Shown here piece by piece: positions 9,455 through 20,638 of a stretch of DNA of 64,000 bases. This DNA comes from Megalobrama amblycephala (Eukaryota > Chordata > Actinopteri > Cypriniformes > Xenocyprididae), in contig NC_063045.1 in the NCBI RefSeq assembly GCF_018812025.1, positions 21,731,665-21,795,664 of the forward strand, in the 5' to 3' direction. Both the position numbers and the translations under genes were made by a program. Positions within the stretch are counted from its first letter, which is position 1. Each line of letters begins with the position of its first letter. The notes below the pieces were generated by a model. It saw only the letters and a list, made by a program, of their open reading frames with translations. It did not search any database and was not told the DNA's origin.

Positions 9455-9575
9455 CCCATGTTTCCAGAGGGTGGAGAACATGTTGTGCCAGTTAATTTTC
9501 CGGTAGCTTTAATTTTCAAAGCTACAGGAAAATTAACTGGCACAGAAAACATGTCCTCCGCCCTCTTGAAACATA
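9455..9575. repeat. Near-perfect hairpin, arms about 57 bp
   Basis: 9455-9511 pairs with 9518-9575 (GTGCCAGTTAATTTTCC against GGAAAATTAACTGGCAC, and flanks), with a loop of a few bases. It lies inside the GACGTC-rich element and could be its folded core or a separate miniature inverted repeat. Confidence 0.85.
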
Positions 9576-9801
9576 GGACCACAGTTATAAAAGTTATAAA
9601 AACGACGTCCAAAAACAACCACATTTGGACTATAAATAGCCCTTACACTGAGGTCACACGGATGTCAACATTAGACGTGCGGAAGACGTCGAAAAAAGAC
9701 GTCGCCTGGCGTTACAAAACAACCCCTTCAATGGACCGAATGTGGACGTCCAAAAATTACATGAAAAAAGTCACCCCGTCATCACATTGCGCAGTGGGTA
9801 T

Positions 9802-11392
9802 GCTCAGTCAATGCAGCCTCAGACAGCTCCTTCACTTTTTACTTTCACTTTTTGTGGTGAATACTGACCGAGTTTGACACTTTTTCAACTCTTGCGCAAA
9901 GTTTGGACGTTGCTTCTTGTGTGATATCCACTGGCTCCCCTTCTTGTCTTAAAACGAAAGATTTCCAATATTGTGACAAAGGGATACATACGCCACTGCC
10001 TGTTGGCATCTTTACAACTAAAGACGCGTGAACGTTAAATTGTAATGCGTGCAGCATTGCACTTCCATGTGCCCCAGAGCAGGGCTGAACTGGGTCAAAA
10101 AATGGCTCTGGCATTTTTGCTCAGACCGGCCCACCACAATCGGTCGGCCCAGAGACTTCTGAATACGATTGAGAAAGTATTGGGATTCAAGCGTTTACAT
10201 GGTTATTTATTTATTTATTTTTTGCTGTTTGATCGGATTAGAAAAGCAATAAAACCACCCCTCCAATCCGATCGAAATTTTATTCAGCTCGATTAAGGTT
10301 TTTCCATGAACGTTTTTCAATCCGATTGAGATGGATTATTTGGGTGCATGTAAACGTAGCCAATGTTAACTTCAGTGTTTTGAAATTGTTTTAAAATAGC
10401 AACAGTTACAATAAAATAAAGAAGGTACAAGGTTACTATTTTTAAATAAATGTTTTCATTGTTTTTATTTCTATTCAAAGAATATATTTTTGTTTCTATT
10501 CAAAGAATCTTTTTTAAAAAAAATCCAGTTTCTACAAAAAAAAAAAAAAAAAAAAAAAAAAAATTAAGTTGTACAACTGTTTACAACATTAATAAAAAAA
10601 TGTTGCTCGAATATTTACTCAAGTGTTATTTTTCATTAAATAAATGTTTTTGGTACAATTTATGGTTGCATTTCATTTTCTGTAATTCCTTTCAATGCCC
10701 ATTAATGTACATAAATAATAAAACTATAAAAATAGTAATAGTAATTACATACTGTAAATATATTTACAGACTAAAAAGTTTTGAATGATTTCATCATATT
10801 TTATTAATATTAATAAAGGCAAACATTAAATATTCAAGCTTTTATAGAGCAATCCAGTCTATCTGATATTGCTCCATTAGATTTTAAATATTTCTTTAGC
10901 CAGTTTTGGCCAGAATACTATTTCGAGAGTGATCTGAAAGGTATCCAGACCAAATGAACCACTTAATTAACGGGTCCAGATCGGATCCGCGGCGGATGAA
11001 CTACTGTAGCGGCGGACACGGGGCGGGTGTAGCTGTCGCAGATAAAGAGCATATTTTCACTGAATATTTTGGTCACTTGAAAGTTTATTTTTGTTATAAA
11101 TGTTGTTATAAATATAAATAATTGAATACTTGTTTGTGTATTGTATATTTTATTTGCATGATAGCTAGCAATAGTGACATCTAGTGGAGTAAATGACTAG
11201 CGTTAGATATACTGGTCATGTGATTTTTTTTGCTGAGTGAGCAACGGAAAACATGAGGCAATGACACGAATTGAGAAGTGATCTGATCGGACACAAAGAT
11301 TGAGAATTTGATAAGATGTCGTCTCATAATGTCTCCTGAATCCTTATTGGAAAGCACACGGTATGTTTGCTTGTATTTTGTGCATAATTTAA
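9802..11392. other. No gene; fragments of dispersed repeats
   Basis: 10060-10170 holds CAGGGCTGAACTGGG...GGCTCTGGCATTTT, a dispersed vertebrate-type repeat. It is followed by a CCGATTGAG/GCATGTAAACG segment that also looks repetitive. An A28 run sits at 10536-10563. A CpG-rich patch at 10980-11030 has no frame. No host exon is supported. Confidence 0.45.
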
Positions 11393-11711
11393 AGCGGAAC
11401 TCGGTAAGATTTGCGAAGCTCCCCTACAGGTTTTTTCAGTGAATCACACTGTCGTAAATACTCCAAACGCAGCTCTGGACTACACCGACTACAACGCTCA
11501 CCAGCGCAGTAGTTTTGCAAATACAGTACAAGAAATCTCGATGGAGGTGGGTAATTTTCGAAATTGTGTTATAAAGTCATAATATATAGGCTACATTGTT
11601 TTTGAATTACCGCAAAGCATTTTGTCACTCTCTCGTGAACGTGAACATGAACATGAGGCGAGATTGTTTCGGGTCGCTGGTGGCAACAGCTAGACTGTGA
11701 CTGGGCAGGAG

Positions 11712-12906
11712 ATGGCGGAAGGAAGTGAGGGGACAGGAAGTGAGATGGGATTTGAAGAAGAAGGCGGGAGAGATAGGAGTGTTTGGAATGTAATGCGGTC
11801 AAGAAAACGGAAAAAAAAAGGAGAAAGTAGCATCTAATATAGATGAAACAGATAGTGAACAAAGTGTGACAATAGCAAATAAACAAGAGGAAGAATACAA
11901 AGTGATCATGAAACTATCTCAGGAGGGGTCATCGTTTGGTGAGTGGAATCCGATTCAGTTAACAAAGTCGATAAACAAAGTGTTAGGCGAGGTTAAAAAT
12001 GCAAAAGTATTAAGAAGTGGAGCGCTGCTGATTTTTTGTAGGAATAAAAAGCAACAAGAAAAAGCTATAGAACTGAACAAAATAGATGGCAAGAGAATAA
12101 AGTGCATCTTGACTGGAAACAAGGCATTGATTCGAGGGGTTATCACAGGAATACCGTTAAATGTCACAGAAGACCAAATCAGAGACAATGTAACAGGGGC
12201 AAAAGTGCTGGAGGTTAAACGCCTTAGAACAACCAGAAATGGGGAGAAGTGCAATAGCCTGTCTGTGATGATTAAGTTTGATGAAGCAAAACTTCCAAGT
12301 AAGTTATATATAGGCTACATGAGCTATGAGGTCAGGCCATACATCCCTCCCCCACTGAGATGTTTTAAGTGCCAAAGATATGGCCATGTAGCAGCAGTAT
12401 GTAAGGGTAAACAAAGATGCGGTAGGTGTTCAGGCGAGCATGAGTATGGGAAATGTGGAGAAGGAGTAAAGGTAAAATGCTGTAATTGTGGAGGGGAGCA
12501 CAGTTCAGTCTACCGTGGATGTGAAGCTAGCAAGAGGGCAATGGAAGTGCAGCGAGTGAGATCGCTGCAAGGAATAACTTACGCAGAAGCTGTAAAGAAA
12601 GTGTCTAAGGAAAAGGAAGCCTATAAACCAGATCTCAAAGAAAATAAAAGTGGGTCTTGTGGGAAGTGTGAGACAATTGAGGCAAAGGAGGATTTGTTAG
12701 TTATGGGCAAAAATGAATTTGTGTTGTTTATGGTTGAGGTGATAAACTGCTCAGCACAGACAGACAGGAAGACAGAAAAGATCAAAATAATAGTTAAATC
12801 AGCGGAAAAATATCTAGGAATAAAAGGGCTTAGCTGTGAGGTAGTGGAAGAAATGATAGTGGTAGGAAGTACAAACTCGCAGACATGGGTTGGTGGCTCT
12901 TTATGA
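11712..12906 (+). pseudogene. LINE ORF1 (gag-like, CCHC knuckles), one frameshift
   Basis: ORF1 of the LINE would encode the nucleic-acid chaperone that packages the element's RNA. ATG at 11712 opens MAEGSEGTGSEMG, and the frame runs into the A9 tract at 11811-11819. Thereafter the meaningful frame is shifted by one base, as if one A had been added. The continuation has a central RNA-binding-like region, then three Cys/His knuckles: CFKCQRYGHVAAVC, CGRCSGEHEYGKC and CCNCGGEHSSVYRGC (roughly 12360-12530). The ORF ends at TGA 12904-12906, whose ATG overlap (ATGA) opens ORF2. A sequencing error in the homopolymer is an alternative to a true mutation. Confidence 0.82.
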
Positions 12907-15900
12907 TATTAACTATATTGCAATGGAACTCCAGAAGCCTTATAGCAAATGGACAGGAATTCAAGAATTTTGTCTTAGATTTAGCAGATAGACCTCATGT
13001 AATATGTGTGCAAGAAACATGGTTAAAACCACAATTGGACTTTGTTTTGTACAGATATACTTCAATTAGAAGAGATAGAGAAACAGGAAAAGGTGGAGGT
13101 GTAGCAACTTTTGTTAAAAGTGGGGTAAGATATAAAGTTATTAGTAAAGGAAAAAAACATGAATCTGTTGTAGTTGAAGTATGGTCAGGGCAAAACAGTA
13201 TAAAAATAGTCAATTTTTACAACCCTTGCAGTAAATTAAGTACTGATATGTTGGAATTAGTTTGTGGATCAATGCAGGGAAAAATAATGATATGTGGAGA
13301 TTTTAATGCACACAGTACATTGTGGGGAAGTAAAAACACAGATATAAATGGATTAGAAGTAGAGAAATTTATAGATAATAAGGAGTTGGTGTGTATTAAT
13401 GATGGAAAGGGCACACGGTATAATAGTACAAGTAATACAGAAAGTGCTATTGATCTAACACTAGTATCAATTGAAATTGCAGGAATTAGTGCATGGGAGG
13501 TAAAAGGTAGGTCAACAGTGGGTAGTGATCACTACCCAATAATAACTAGGATTGGCATAGAGGTACACCAGGATGAGGAAGTGAAAATACCAAGGTGGAA
13601 ATTAGATAAAGCTGACTGGCAGACATTTCAAGAAATTAGTGAGAGTAAATGTGTGGAAATACTGAGTAGAGATATAACAGATGTGGAGGAAATGAATAGT
13701 GTAGTAGTTGCAACCATTATACAAACAGCAGAAGAAACAATTCCAAAAAGTACAGGAAATAAACAGGGAAAAAGGGTGCCGTGGTGGGATGAGAGCTGTA
13801 GAATAGCAGTTAAAAGAAGGAATAAAGCATTTAGGCAGCTTAAAGCTCATCACACACTGGAAACTTTAATTTGCTACAAAAGGGCACAAGCGATGGTTAG
13901 GAAAACGATTAGGTCAGTCAAACGTGTGTATTGGAGACAGTATTGCAATAAAATTGGAAGTGAAACTCAGTTGTCTGACATATGGGGAACAATCAGAAGA
14001 ATGAGTGGATTAGGTAGAAAGGTCGAAATGCCAGTGTTATGTAGCAATAATAAGAATGCAGTTAGTAATGCAGAAAAAGCAGAGCTTTTGGTAGAAACTT
14101 TTGTGAAAATCCACAGTTCTGGAAATTTATCCACAATAGATAACTAGCATAGGAATCAGACATTGTTGGAAAACCCTGGAATGAAAGACAGTAGATTTGC
14201 ACCAGGAGGAGATATGGATCTGCCTTTTACTATGTTTGAATTAAAAAGGGCTATCCTAAATGCGCGACAAACAACACCAGGGAAAGATGCTATATGTTAT
14301 AGCATGCTAGGGCATATGAGCGATGCATCACTGGAGGTAGTATTAAGGCTGATCAATATGATATGGAATGAAGGTAGAATCCCACTTGAATGGAAACAGG
14401 CAGTGATAGTCCCAATACTCAAACCTGGTAAGAATGCTTTAGACCCGTCAATTTATAGACCTATAGCGTTAACATCACAATTAGGGAAAGTCATGGAAAA
14501 GATGGTAACAGATAGGTTAAGTTACTATATGGAAAGTAAGGGTCTTTTTTCAGCATATCAGTCTGGATTTCGTAAGGGTAGGGGAACAATGGATTCTGTT
14601 TTGTGCTTAGAAGCAGAAGTTAGGAAAGCACAAACTAATAAGGAAAGTGTAATTGCTGTGTTTTTTGACGTCGAAAAAGCATATGATATGCTGTGGAAGG
14701 ACGGACTTCTTATAAAACTTGTCAAATTAGGAATAAAAGGTAAATTATTTGGTTGGGTATTAGATTTCCTGGATAGAAGAACAATAGAAGTTAAGGTTGG
14801 TACAGAGTATTCAAGTAGGCATATAGTGGAAAATGGTACCCCACAAGGTAGTGTTTGCAGCCCCATACTGTTTAATATTATGATAAATGACATTTTTGAT
14901 CAGGTAAGTGGAAATATAGGTAAGTCACTTTATGCAGACGATGGAGCACTCTGGGTTAGGGGTCGAAATGTAGAATATCTTAGAAAGAAAATGCAAAATG
15001 CAATAGAGAAAGTTGAACAATGGACTTCTAAATGGGGATTTAAACTCTCAATTCCAAAAACACAAGTTATATGCTTCTCTAAGCGCCACAAAGTAGTGCC
15101 ACTGAAATTGTATGGACAGGATTTAGAACAGGTTAAGGTGGTGAGGTTTCTAGGAGTTCTCTTTGATGAGAGGATGACTTGGTGTCAGCATATTGATAAG
15201 GTCAGAAATAAATGTAAGAAGATCAACAACGTGTTGAGATGTCTATCAGGGCGAGACTGGGGAGCGAGTAGAGCTTCGCTAATAAACATCTATCAGGCTC
15301 TCATGAGAACTGCCTCTGATTATGGTTCCTTAGCGTATATGTCAGCATCGGAATCTAACCTTAAAAAGCTTGATGTGGAGCAGGCACAGGCACTTCGGAT
15401 TTGTACCAGGGCATTTAAAACATCACCAGTAACCGCTTTACAGGTGGAAGCAGGAGAGATGCCGCTACGTATTAGGAGGGTCAAGATCATGTTGGCATAT
15501 TGGACTAATTTACAAGGACATAGTATGGAGCACCCCACAAAAACTGTCTTGCAAGAATGTGCAGAGCATAATAAAAGCAATTTTTACAGTTTCGGATGGG
15601 TGGGGGATGCTAAGGCTCAAAATGCAGGTCTCAATCAGTTACAAATAGGACCCACTGTGGCAATATCAACAATACCACCCTGGAAATTGTATAAAACCAT
15701 CTGTAAATGTTAGTTTACAACAAATACTAAAAGAAAACTCAAAAATAATGCCGCAGTGGATAATAGTTCAAAACTATGTAGAGCAGTATCAAGAGGAATT
15801 ATTCATTTTTACGGATGGATCAAAGCAGCCGGAAACAGGCCGTACTGGTGTAGCATTTTTTATTCCTCGGTATGAAGTAGTAGTTAAAAAGAGGACTACA

Positions 15901-16653
15901 GATTATCTGTCAGTTTATAGTGTGGAGTTGATAGCAATTTTACTGGCATTAGAGTGGGTGGGGAAAAATCATCAGAGTCAAGGTGTTATTATAGCCTCAG
16001 ACAGTTTATCAGCATTATTAAGCATTCAATCTGGGAGAGCGTCATGTAGACAAGATCTCATTTATCAAATACTTCACTTGCTTCTCACACTTCATAATAA
16101 GGGAGTGGGTGTCTCCTTCCTTTGGGTTCCTGCCCATGTGGGGGTGGAAGGAAATGAAGTTGTGGATATGCTAGCAAAAAATTCTATAAAGCATGAAACA
16201 GTAGATGTGCAAGTACCAATAAGTAGAGCAGAGGTCAAAACCATCATAAAGCAACATTCACTTGATATATGGCAAGAATATTGGAACACAGCGGATACAG
16301 GACGTCATCTATACAGCATACAAAATCAAGTAATCACAAGTATGAGGAAGGGCAGAAGCCCTAGGGAAGAGATGTTAGTCTCACGTCTTAGAATGGGTCA
16401 CACTGGTTTAAATACAACACTGCACAGAATAGGAAAACATCCCACTGGATTATGCACTGAGTGTAATGTGCAAGAGACAGTGAAGCATATACTGTTAGAC
16501 TGCAAAAAATATGAAGAAGATCGGGCAGAATTAAAGGCACAGATGGATGAACAAAGCATGACACTTGAGCATTTATTAGGGAAATCATCTGGGAATATAC
16601 ACAATTTATTAATTTTGTTTTTGAAAAACACTGGATTAAGTGAAAGAATTTAA
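12903..16653 (+). pseudogene. LINE ORF2: APE endonuclease, reverse transcriptase, RNase H; one stop and one frameshift
   Basis: ORF2 opens at the ATGA overlap with ORF1 (an in-frame ATG at 12885 is also possible). Endonuclease motifs: ILQWNSRSL, CVQETWL, ICGDFNAHS, SDHYPI. An in-frame TAG at 14145-14147 interrupts it; the frame resumes at once with the reverse transcriptase: IYRPIALTSQLGK, SGFRKGRGT, AVFFDVEKAYD, NGTPQGSVCSPILFN and the catalytic YADD at 14931-14942. Near 15640-15710 a one-base shift moves it into the RNase H frame: FTDGSKQ, YSVELIAILLALEW, IASDSLSALLS and WVPAHVGVEGNE, with the D-E-D-H pattern. It ends with CTECNVQETVKHILLDC. The enzyme would nick the target and copy the LINE RNA in the nucleus; this copy cannot make it whole. 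Confidence 0.9.
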
Positions 16654-17022
16654 TAGGAAGGAATTTTCTTTTGTAAAGGTTTTATATAAGTTTTTTATTT
16701 CTATTTATTTACTTATTTAATTTTCTTCACCTCTCCTTTGATGTCATTCTAATGCCCAAACTCCAGTCTAGTAGGTGGCGGTAATGCACCTTTGAGATTA
16801 GTTGCCAACCGCCATAAAACCCGAAAGAAGAAGAAGAAGAAGAAGTTTCGGGTCGCTGCATCTTAAGTGCTGTATTCTGGCGTAGACGTGCCAGAGGGGA
16901 TTAGTGCACGCCTCAAACACACCACTACAAGTCAATTAACCATCGTAAGGACTTTTTATGAAGTATTTTTTTATTAACCATCGAAAACTATTTATGAAGG
17001 TAAAAGGTTAGTTCTGCTTTAA

Positions 17023-19118
17023 CCCTTTGAGCGGTACGGTCCCACATATGGGATTTTTATTTCAGTGCCCCTGGGCGTACGGTACCACATATGGGATTTC
17101 CATAGACTGTAAAAAAATATGGACGTAGCGTCCGTGACGTCACCCATAGAGTTCTGAACAGCAGTTTTGAAGCAAAAATGAGGCCGCTGCCATCTTAGCT
17201 GCGCGTCACCGCACGTCACTCCCGGATAACTGAAAATGGGCAGAGAGGCGGGGAGGTGGTTTGAGCTGATGTGACGGTTGCTGAAACCACGCCCGCCTAG
17301 CTCGACGTGACCATGTTAGCAAGCAAAGGAGCTATCTATCTATCTATCTAAGATACGATCTAAAATATTAATGAAGATAAGTTTTATCATCAGAACGTTC
17401 TAAAGGTTTACTGTCAATCTACGGTGTTTCTTTAAGATATAGATGCTCCAACACCAGTAGTGTTGGGTGTGCAAATAACAACATGGAAAATCAAATGGGA
17501 CTTCGTACCTTTATAATGAAATAGAGATCGCGAGATGAATCCAATCTGTGGCACTTGGGTAAAATATGAGTGTCCATTGCAAAACAAAAAAACATTTCAC
17601 ATTTCTTCTGAATGATCTGCTCTCTGTCATCGTTCTTCAAGAAAGGATGCAATCTGAGCAGCCTATATGTTGTAAAACTGTATACGATCGTATCTAACAA
17701 ACAAATGTGCCTGTGTCCAAAGTATACTTTTTTCAAAATAGTGCAGCAGTTTTAGTTATAATATCCAAGCAGTGCTGTCAGAGTTGTATATCCTCCTGCC
17801 ATTGTCATTGTAGTAAATCTCACAATCAAAACTTTCAGCCAATGCCACGATCCAACAACGTGTGTTCTGTGTCTCTTCCCCATGCATGCACATCTACACA
17901 GACACACATCAGTCTCGAATATTATGCAGCAAGCCATATTTTATAATTGTATAAAATAATCGAGAAAAAAAGCACAAAAACGGCTGAGATGCCCAATTCA
18001 GCGGCAGCTGAGGTAAGGACGGCTCACAGACAGCAGCGCAATCTACCTGTCACTCAAGTGACCACGCCCTTAATTATGCAGAACTTCAAGGCTTAATATA
18101 ATTTAAACGGATAAGTTATAAAAAAATTCACCCCCCTCAGAGTTGTCATGAAGGGCAAAAATAGCAGTATAGACCAAAACCACAATTTGAACCAACTTGT
18201 AAACATGTTTTTTTCTGCTATAAACTTGGCCAATTTAACATGGGACTCTATGAGATTCTGCTCTCTTTTGGAGCCTGTCCCTAGCGGCCAGTCGATGAAT
18301 CGCAGTTTAAGTTACTTCCGTATTGGCTTCACGAGAGAAAGGGGGAGGTTGCCGCTTGGGGATTTCGAACGTTCAGCGACGTCACATAACTGCCAGATTC
18401 AAACTGTGCTTTCGCGCTCTGGCTGCGAGACGGACGCGCGCAGCTCTTGTCATATATCACAGCTATGCAGCATTTTCAGCCACATAATGTTTCTTTTAAG
18501 GTTTCAGGCATTTAAATATGCATAAGCACCATTAAAACAATACATTAAGAGTTTTATAAAATACACACTGATGTCCGACATCAGTGGAAGCAGCAATAAC
18601 AAATATAATTTTCCGACATTTATTCATATCAGACGCACATAATGGGCCTAAGTAACTATAAAGTTTACTCTATTATTCTTCCAGTTCACCAGCCACTTAC
18701 TTGCATATATTTCGGGAGAAATTGATGAATTCACCTGCTGTAAATCCGACTGACAGGACTCTGTGAACTGCAGCGCAAACTAAGATGGCGGCGCCCATCT
18801 CGCGTTATAGATCAAGATAAAGATCATTTATAAAGGTTTTAAAACGACAAAGCACACTCACTTACACATATTTGAGAATCGGAATATCATATAGTTGATG
18901 ACATGGTAAGCAATTTTGTGAATATTTTAAATATAAAAGGAAAAACTAAATAATAGCAATCCATCATACAGTGTTATTGTTGCTGCGTTCAGCGCTGGTG
19001 ACACGCAAGACGCGTCGCCATGAAAACATTAAAGGCAAACGTTCTAAAATAACGGTCGCCTTAAAAAAACTCACTCTGGGGGGACAGTTAGAATATTTTA
19101 AACTCACGCTCGAAAGGG
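17023..19118. mobile_element. TTAA-flanked element (piggyBac/Kolobok type), split by a hAT-like element
   Basis: CCCTTTGAGCG at 17023 and CGCTCGAAAGGG ending 19118 form inverted ends, with TTAA at 17019-17022 and 19119-19122. The GGTCCCACATATGGG motif repeats just inside the left end. It has no transposase frame. The interior (18600-19060) is CpG-containing with no confident exon. It adjoins the MITE at 11393-17018, sharing one TTAA. Confidence 0.75.
17101..18358. mobile_element. hAT-like element, copy 1, 8-bp target duplication
   Basis: It runs from CATAGACTGTAAAAA to GAGGTTGCCGCTTG and is flanked by GGGATTTC on both sides (17093-17100, 18359-18366). A second copy at 33282-34532 has a different 8-bp duplication, and a third, truncated and inverted, lies at 58761-60067. 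Two independent 8-bp duplications fix both the ends and the superfamily type. Terminal inverted repeats are weak. No transposase was found. A frame starting MKGKNSSIDQ is open in all three copies but looks incidental. Confidence 0.85.
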
Positions 19119-19136
19119 TTAAGATAGCTGTGTATC

Positions 19137-19250
19137 CCTGACAGCAACATAGTGTTGGCCCAGATCCGGCACGCATTTGGTCCGTGTGTAATCCACATGT
19201 ACCAGATGTGGGCCGGATCTGGGCCACACTATGTTGCTGTCTGGGATGTT
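19137..19250. repeat. Short palindromic repeat, CAGCAACATAGTG type
   Basis: GACAGCAACATAGTGTTGGCC and its near-inverse, GGGCCACACTATGTTGCTGTC, are about 70 bp apart, with GGCCCAGATCCGG also mirrored. I know this as a common cyprinid hairpin repeat. Related GGGCCCAGATGGG elements are at 31683 and 60641. Confidence 0.6.
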
Positions 19251-19251
19251 T

Positions 19252-19847
19252 AATAAGCTATGGGCTTAATCGAACGACGTCATGGCAAAATTCACTTTAC
19301 AAATTTGATTGTAATTTTTACTTATTTTCAGTTTTTTCACGGTGTTCATTTGATGGATGATGTCGACTGTCTGTGAAGAAAAAGACATTAAAAATGAAGC
19401 AATCAAAGGCATAAGTTGAAGTGTGTTTTTTTCTAGTCACGGAGAAAAAATTCAAGAGCCGTTATAGCGGGTCTGCCCCGGATCTGATCTGGATCCACAA
19501 TCCTTATCTGTTCTGGATCCGCTGCGCTGTGCAAGTGGACTCCTTTCCGGAGCTTGTGATAGCTACATCTAGGGTGGATCCATTGCGGAGTCAGTTTGCT
19601 ATCTGGGATTATATTTATTGTGACCACTGTAATTTGTTATTGTTATTTGTACTTAAAGATATAAGAAAAATATATAGCCTATCTTGTAGAAAACCACACA
19701 CATACATGCAAACCAGCCAATAAATGTGGTGACAAAAAAGGAATTATTCCCGCATACCTGAACATTTGTCAGAAAGTCTCTTACCGGACCCTCCGTGGAT
19801 GTTATCAACCGGCAAATTCACATAAGAGTGTAGCTGGTTCAAATATT

Positions 19848-19905
<58 letters not shown>

Positions 19906-19949
19906 ACGGTGTTTAAAAATAATGTTAGTTAAATTCAGCATAAATTGGG
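19252..19949. other. No gene; TA microsatellite at 19851-19901
   Basis: 19460-19600 has several GGATCC/GATCTG motifs but no supported exon. A run of about 25 TA units ends at 19901. Confidence 0.6.
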
Positions 19950-19954
19950 AAACT

Positions 19955-20012
19955 CGCCATTGGCTGTGACGTCACTTGCGTTAGTGCACATGATATTGCG
20001 GGGCGGAGCTCT
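19955..20012 (+). promoter_or_regulatory. Promoter-like cluster: CCAAT, CRE, GC box
   Basis: Within 60 bp directly upstream of the spliced exons lie GCCATTGGC (CCAAT box), TGACGTCA (a perfect CRE at 19967-19974), GCGGGGCGGAG (GC box near 19998-20008), then CTATAATCAG. The homology with the intronless copy at 20639 begins right at TATAATCAG, which suggests that transcription starts here. Confidence 0.55.
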
Positions 20013-20322
20013 ATAATCAGAATCTCATAGCTCGTCCTGCTGGTAAGTCGCATAAATGTTTGCTCCGTCTTAATTAAGTCTGGATAATTTTCAAGCCCAA
20101 GTTTGAACTATGAACCACACAGAGGGTTACTCATTTTGTCTGTTAAGTCCTGGTTGTGTTGTTCGAGTCAAATATGTATTATTTGTGACTATACGATGAA
20201 CAGTGTGTTAACTGGCCTGATTGTAATCTCCAAACTTCTGTTTATTTCATTTAAGACGTTAAATGCGACATCGATGTGCTATATGCTGTATGCTGATAAG
20301 CCATTTGGTCCTGTTTTCCCAG
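20013..20322 (+). ncRNA. Two-exon transcription unit (source copy) with GT-AG intron
   Basis: Exon 1 (about 20013-20042) ends CCTGCTG before GTAAGT. Exon 2 (20256-20322) follows TTTAAG and ends TTCCCAG before GTATGT. The exon-intron structure is proved by the nearby intronless copy (20639-20734), where the same two exons are fused exactly at these junctions with about three mismatches in 97 bases. No coding frame runs through, so this is probably untranslated RNA or a 5' untranslated region. A candidate third exon with AATAAA and CACCCTGAG lies at about 21315, weakly similar to the third segment of the retrocopy. Confidence 0.6.
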
Positions 20323-20638
20323 GTATGTGTTTTATCGAGTTTTGTCATGTTCTATGTTAAAATAGTAGCCTCAGCTGAATGTTAGCTTTTAGCACATGTG
20401 CTGTATCGTCTCGCACGTGCTCTCTGCTGTGTAACTGCGCCATCTAAGGGCTGCGTTCTTCTTTCCTTATTTCATTTATGTAAAATATGTAAAATGATGG
20501 TTACTTGAGTTCATATTTTCACTGTATTAATGTGAATTGTCTGTATTCGTGATTTATATTTTATTTTTATGGATGTATGCTTTATTTAGAATTTCTTCCA
20601 CTATATGTTCACGATCACTGTGAGTTAAAATGTGTATA

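Larger units (their letters stand above)
8551..9801. mobile_element. Probable DNA element rich in GACGTC motifs
   Basis: The left edge carries ATACCCACTAAACACTGGACG and the right edge ends GCGCAGTGGGTATG, weakly matching inverted ends. Within both flanks GGACGTC/GACGTCC motifs recur (8568-8760 and 9600-9765). The same architecture, though not the same sequence, is seen in the AGACGTC-rich element at 53827. No transposase frame is present. Exact ends and superfamily are unsure. Confidence 0.45.
11680..16845 (+). mobile_element. Full-length I-group LINE (ORF1, APE-RT-RNase H ORF2) with 13-bp target duplication
   Basis: The insertion is bounded by the 13-bp duplication TTTCGGGTCGCTG at 11667-11679 and 16846-16858. 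This shows that the 5' end is present and not truncated. A 32-bp leader precedes ORF1. The 3' end carries GGTGGCGGTAATGCACC...AACCGCCATAAAACCCG and a (GAA)n tail instead of poly(A). The protein order APE endonuclease, reverse transcriptase, RNase H and a final Cys/His knuckle is that of the I/Nimb group. Both ORFs carry inactivating changes, so this copy is recent but probably dead. Confidence 0.92.
11393..17018. mobile_element. TTAA-flanked MITE, split by a LINE
   Basis: AGCGGAACT at 11393 and AGTTCTGCT ending 17018 form short inverted ends. TTAA abuts both (11389-11392 and 17019-17022). Removing the LINE and its target duplication leaves about 447 bp, with a segment (GAATCACACTGTCGTAAATA) I recognise as a widespread fish repeat. 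TTAA duplications are typical of piggyBac and Kolobok elements. The right TTAA is shared with the adjoining element at 17023. Confidence 0.72.

Noticed and set aside
13490..14147. LINE ORF2 as two separate genes (endonuclease and reverse transcriptase)
   Set aside because: The frame continues directly through a single TAG at 14145-14147 with no new start context, so it is one interrupted ORF.
18148..18525. ORF starting MKGKNSSIDQ, also open at 34322 and 59540 (minus)
   Set aside because: The same frame is open in three hAT-like copies only because they are recent copies of non-coding terminal sequence. No domain, and it runs into flanking DNA in each case.
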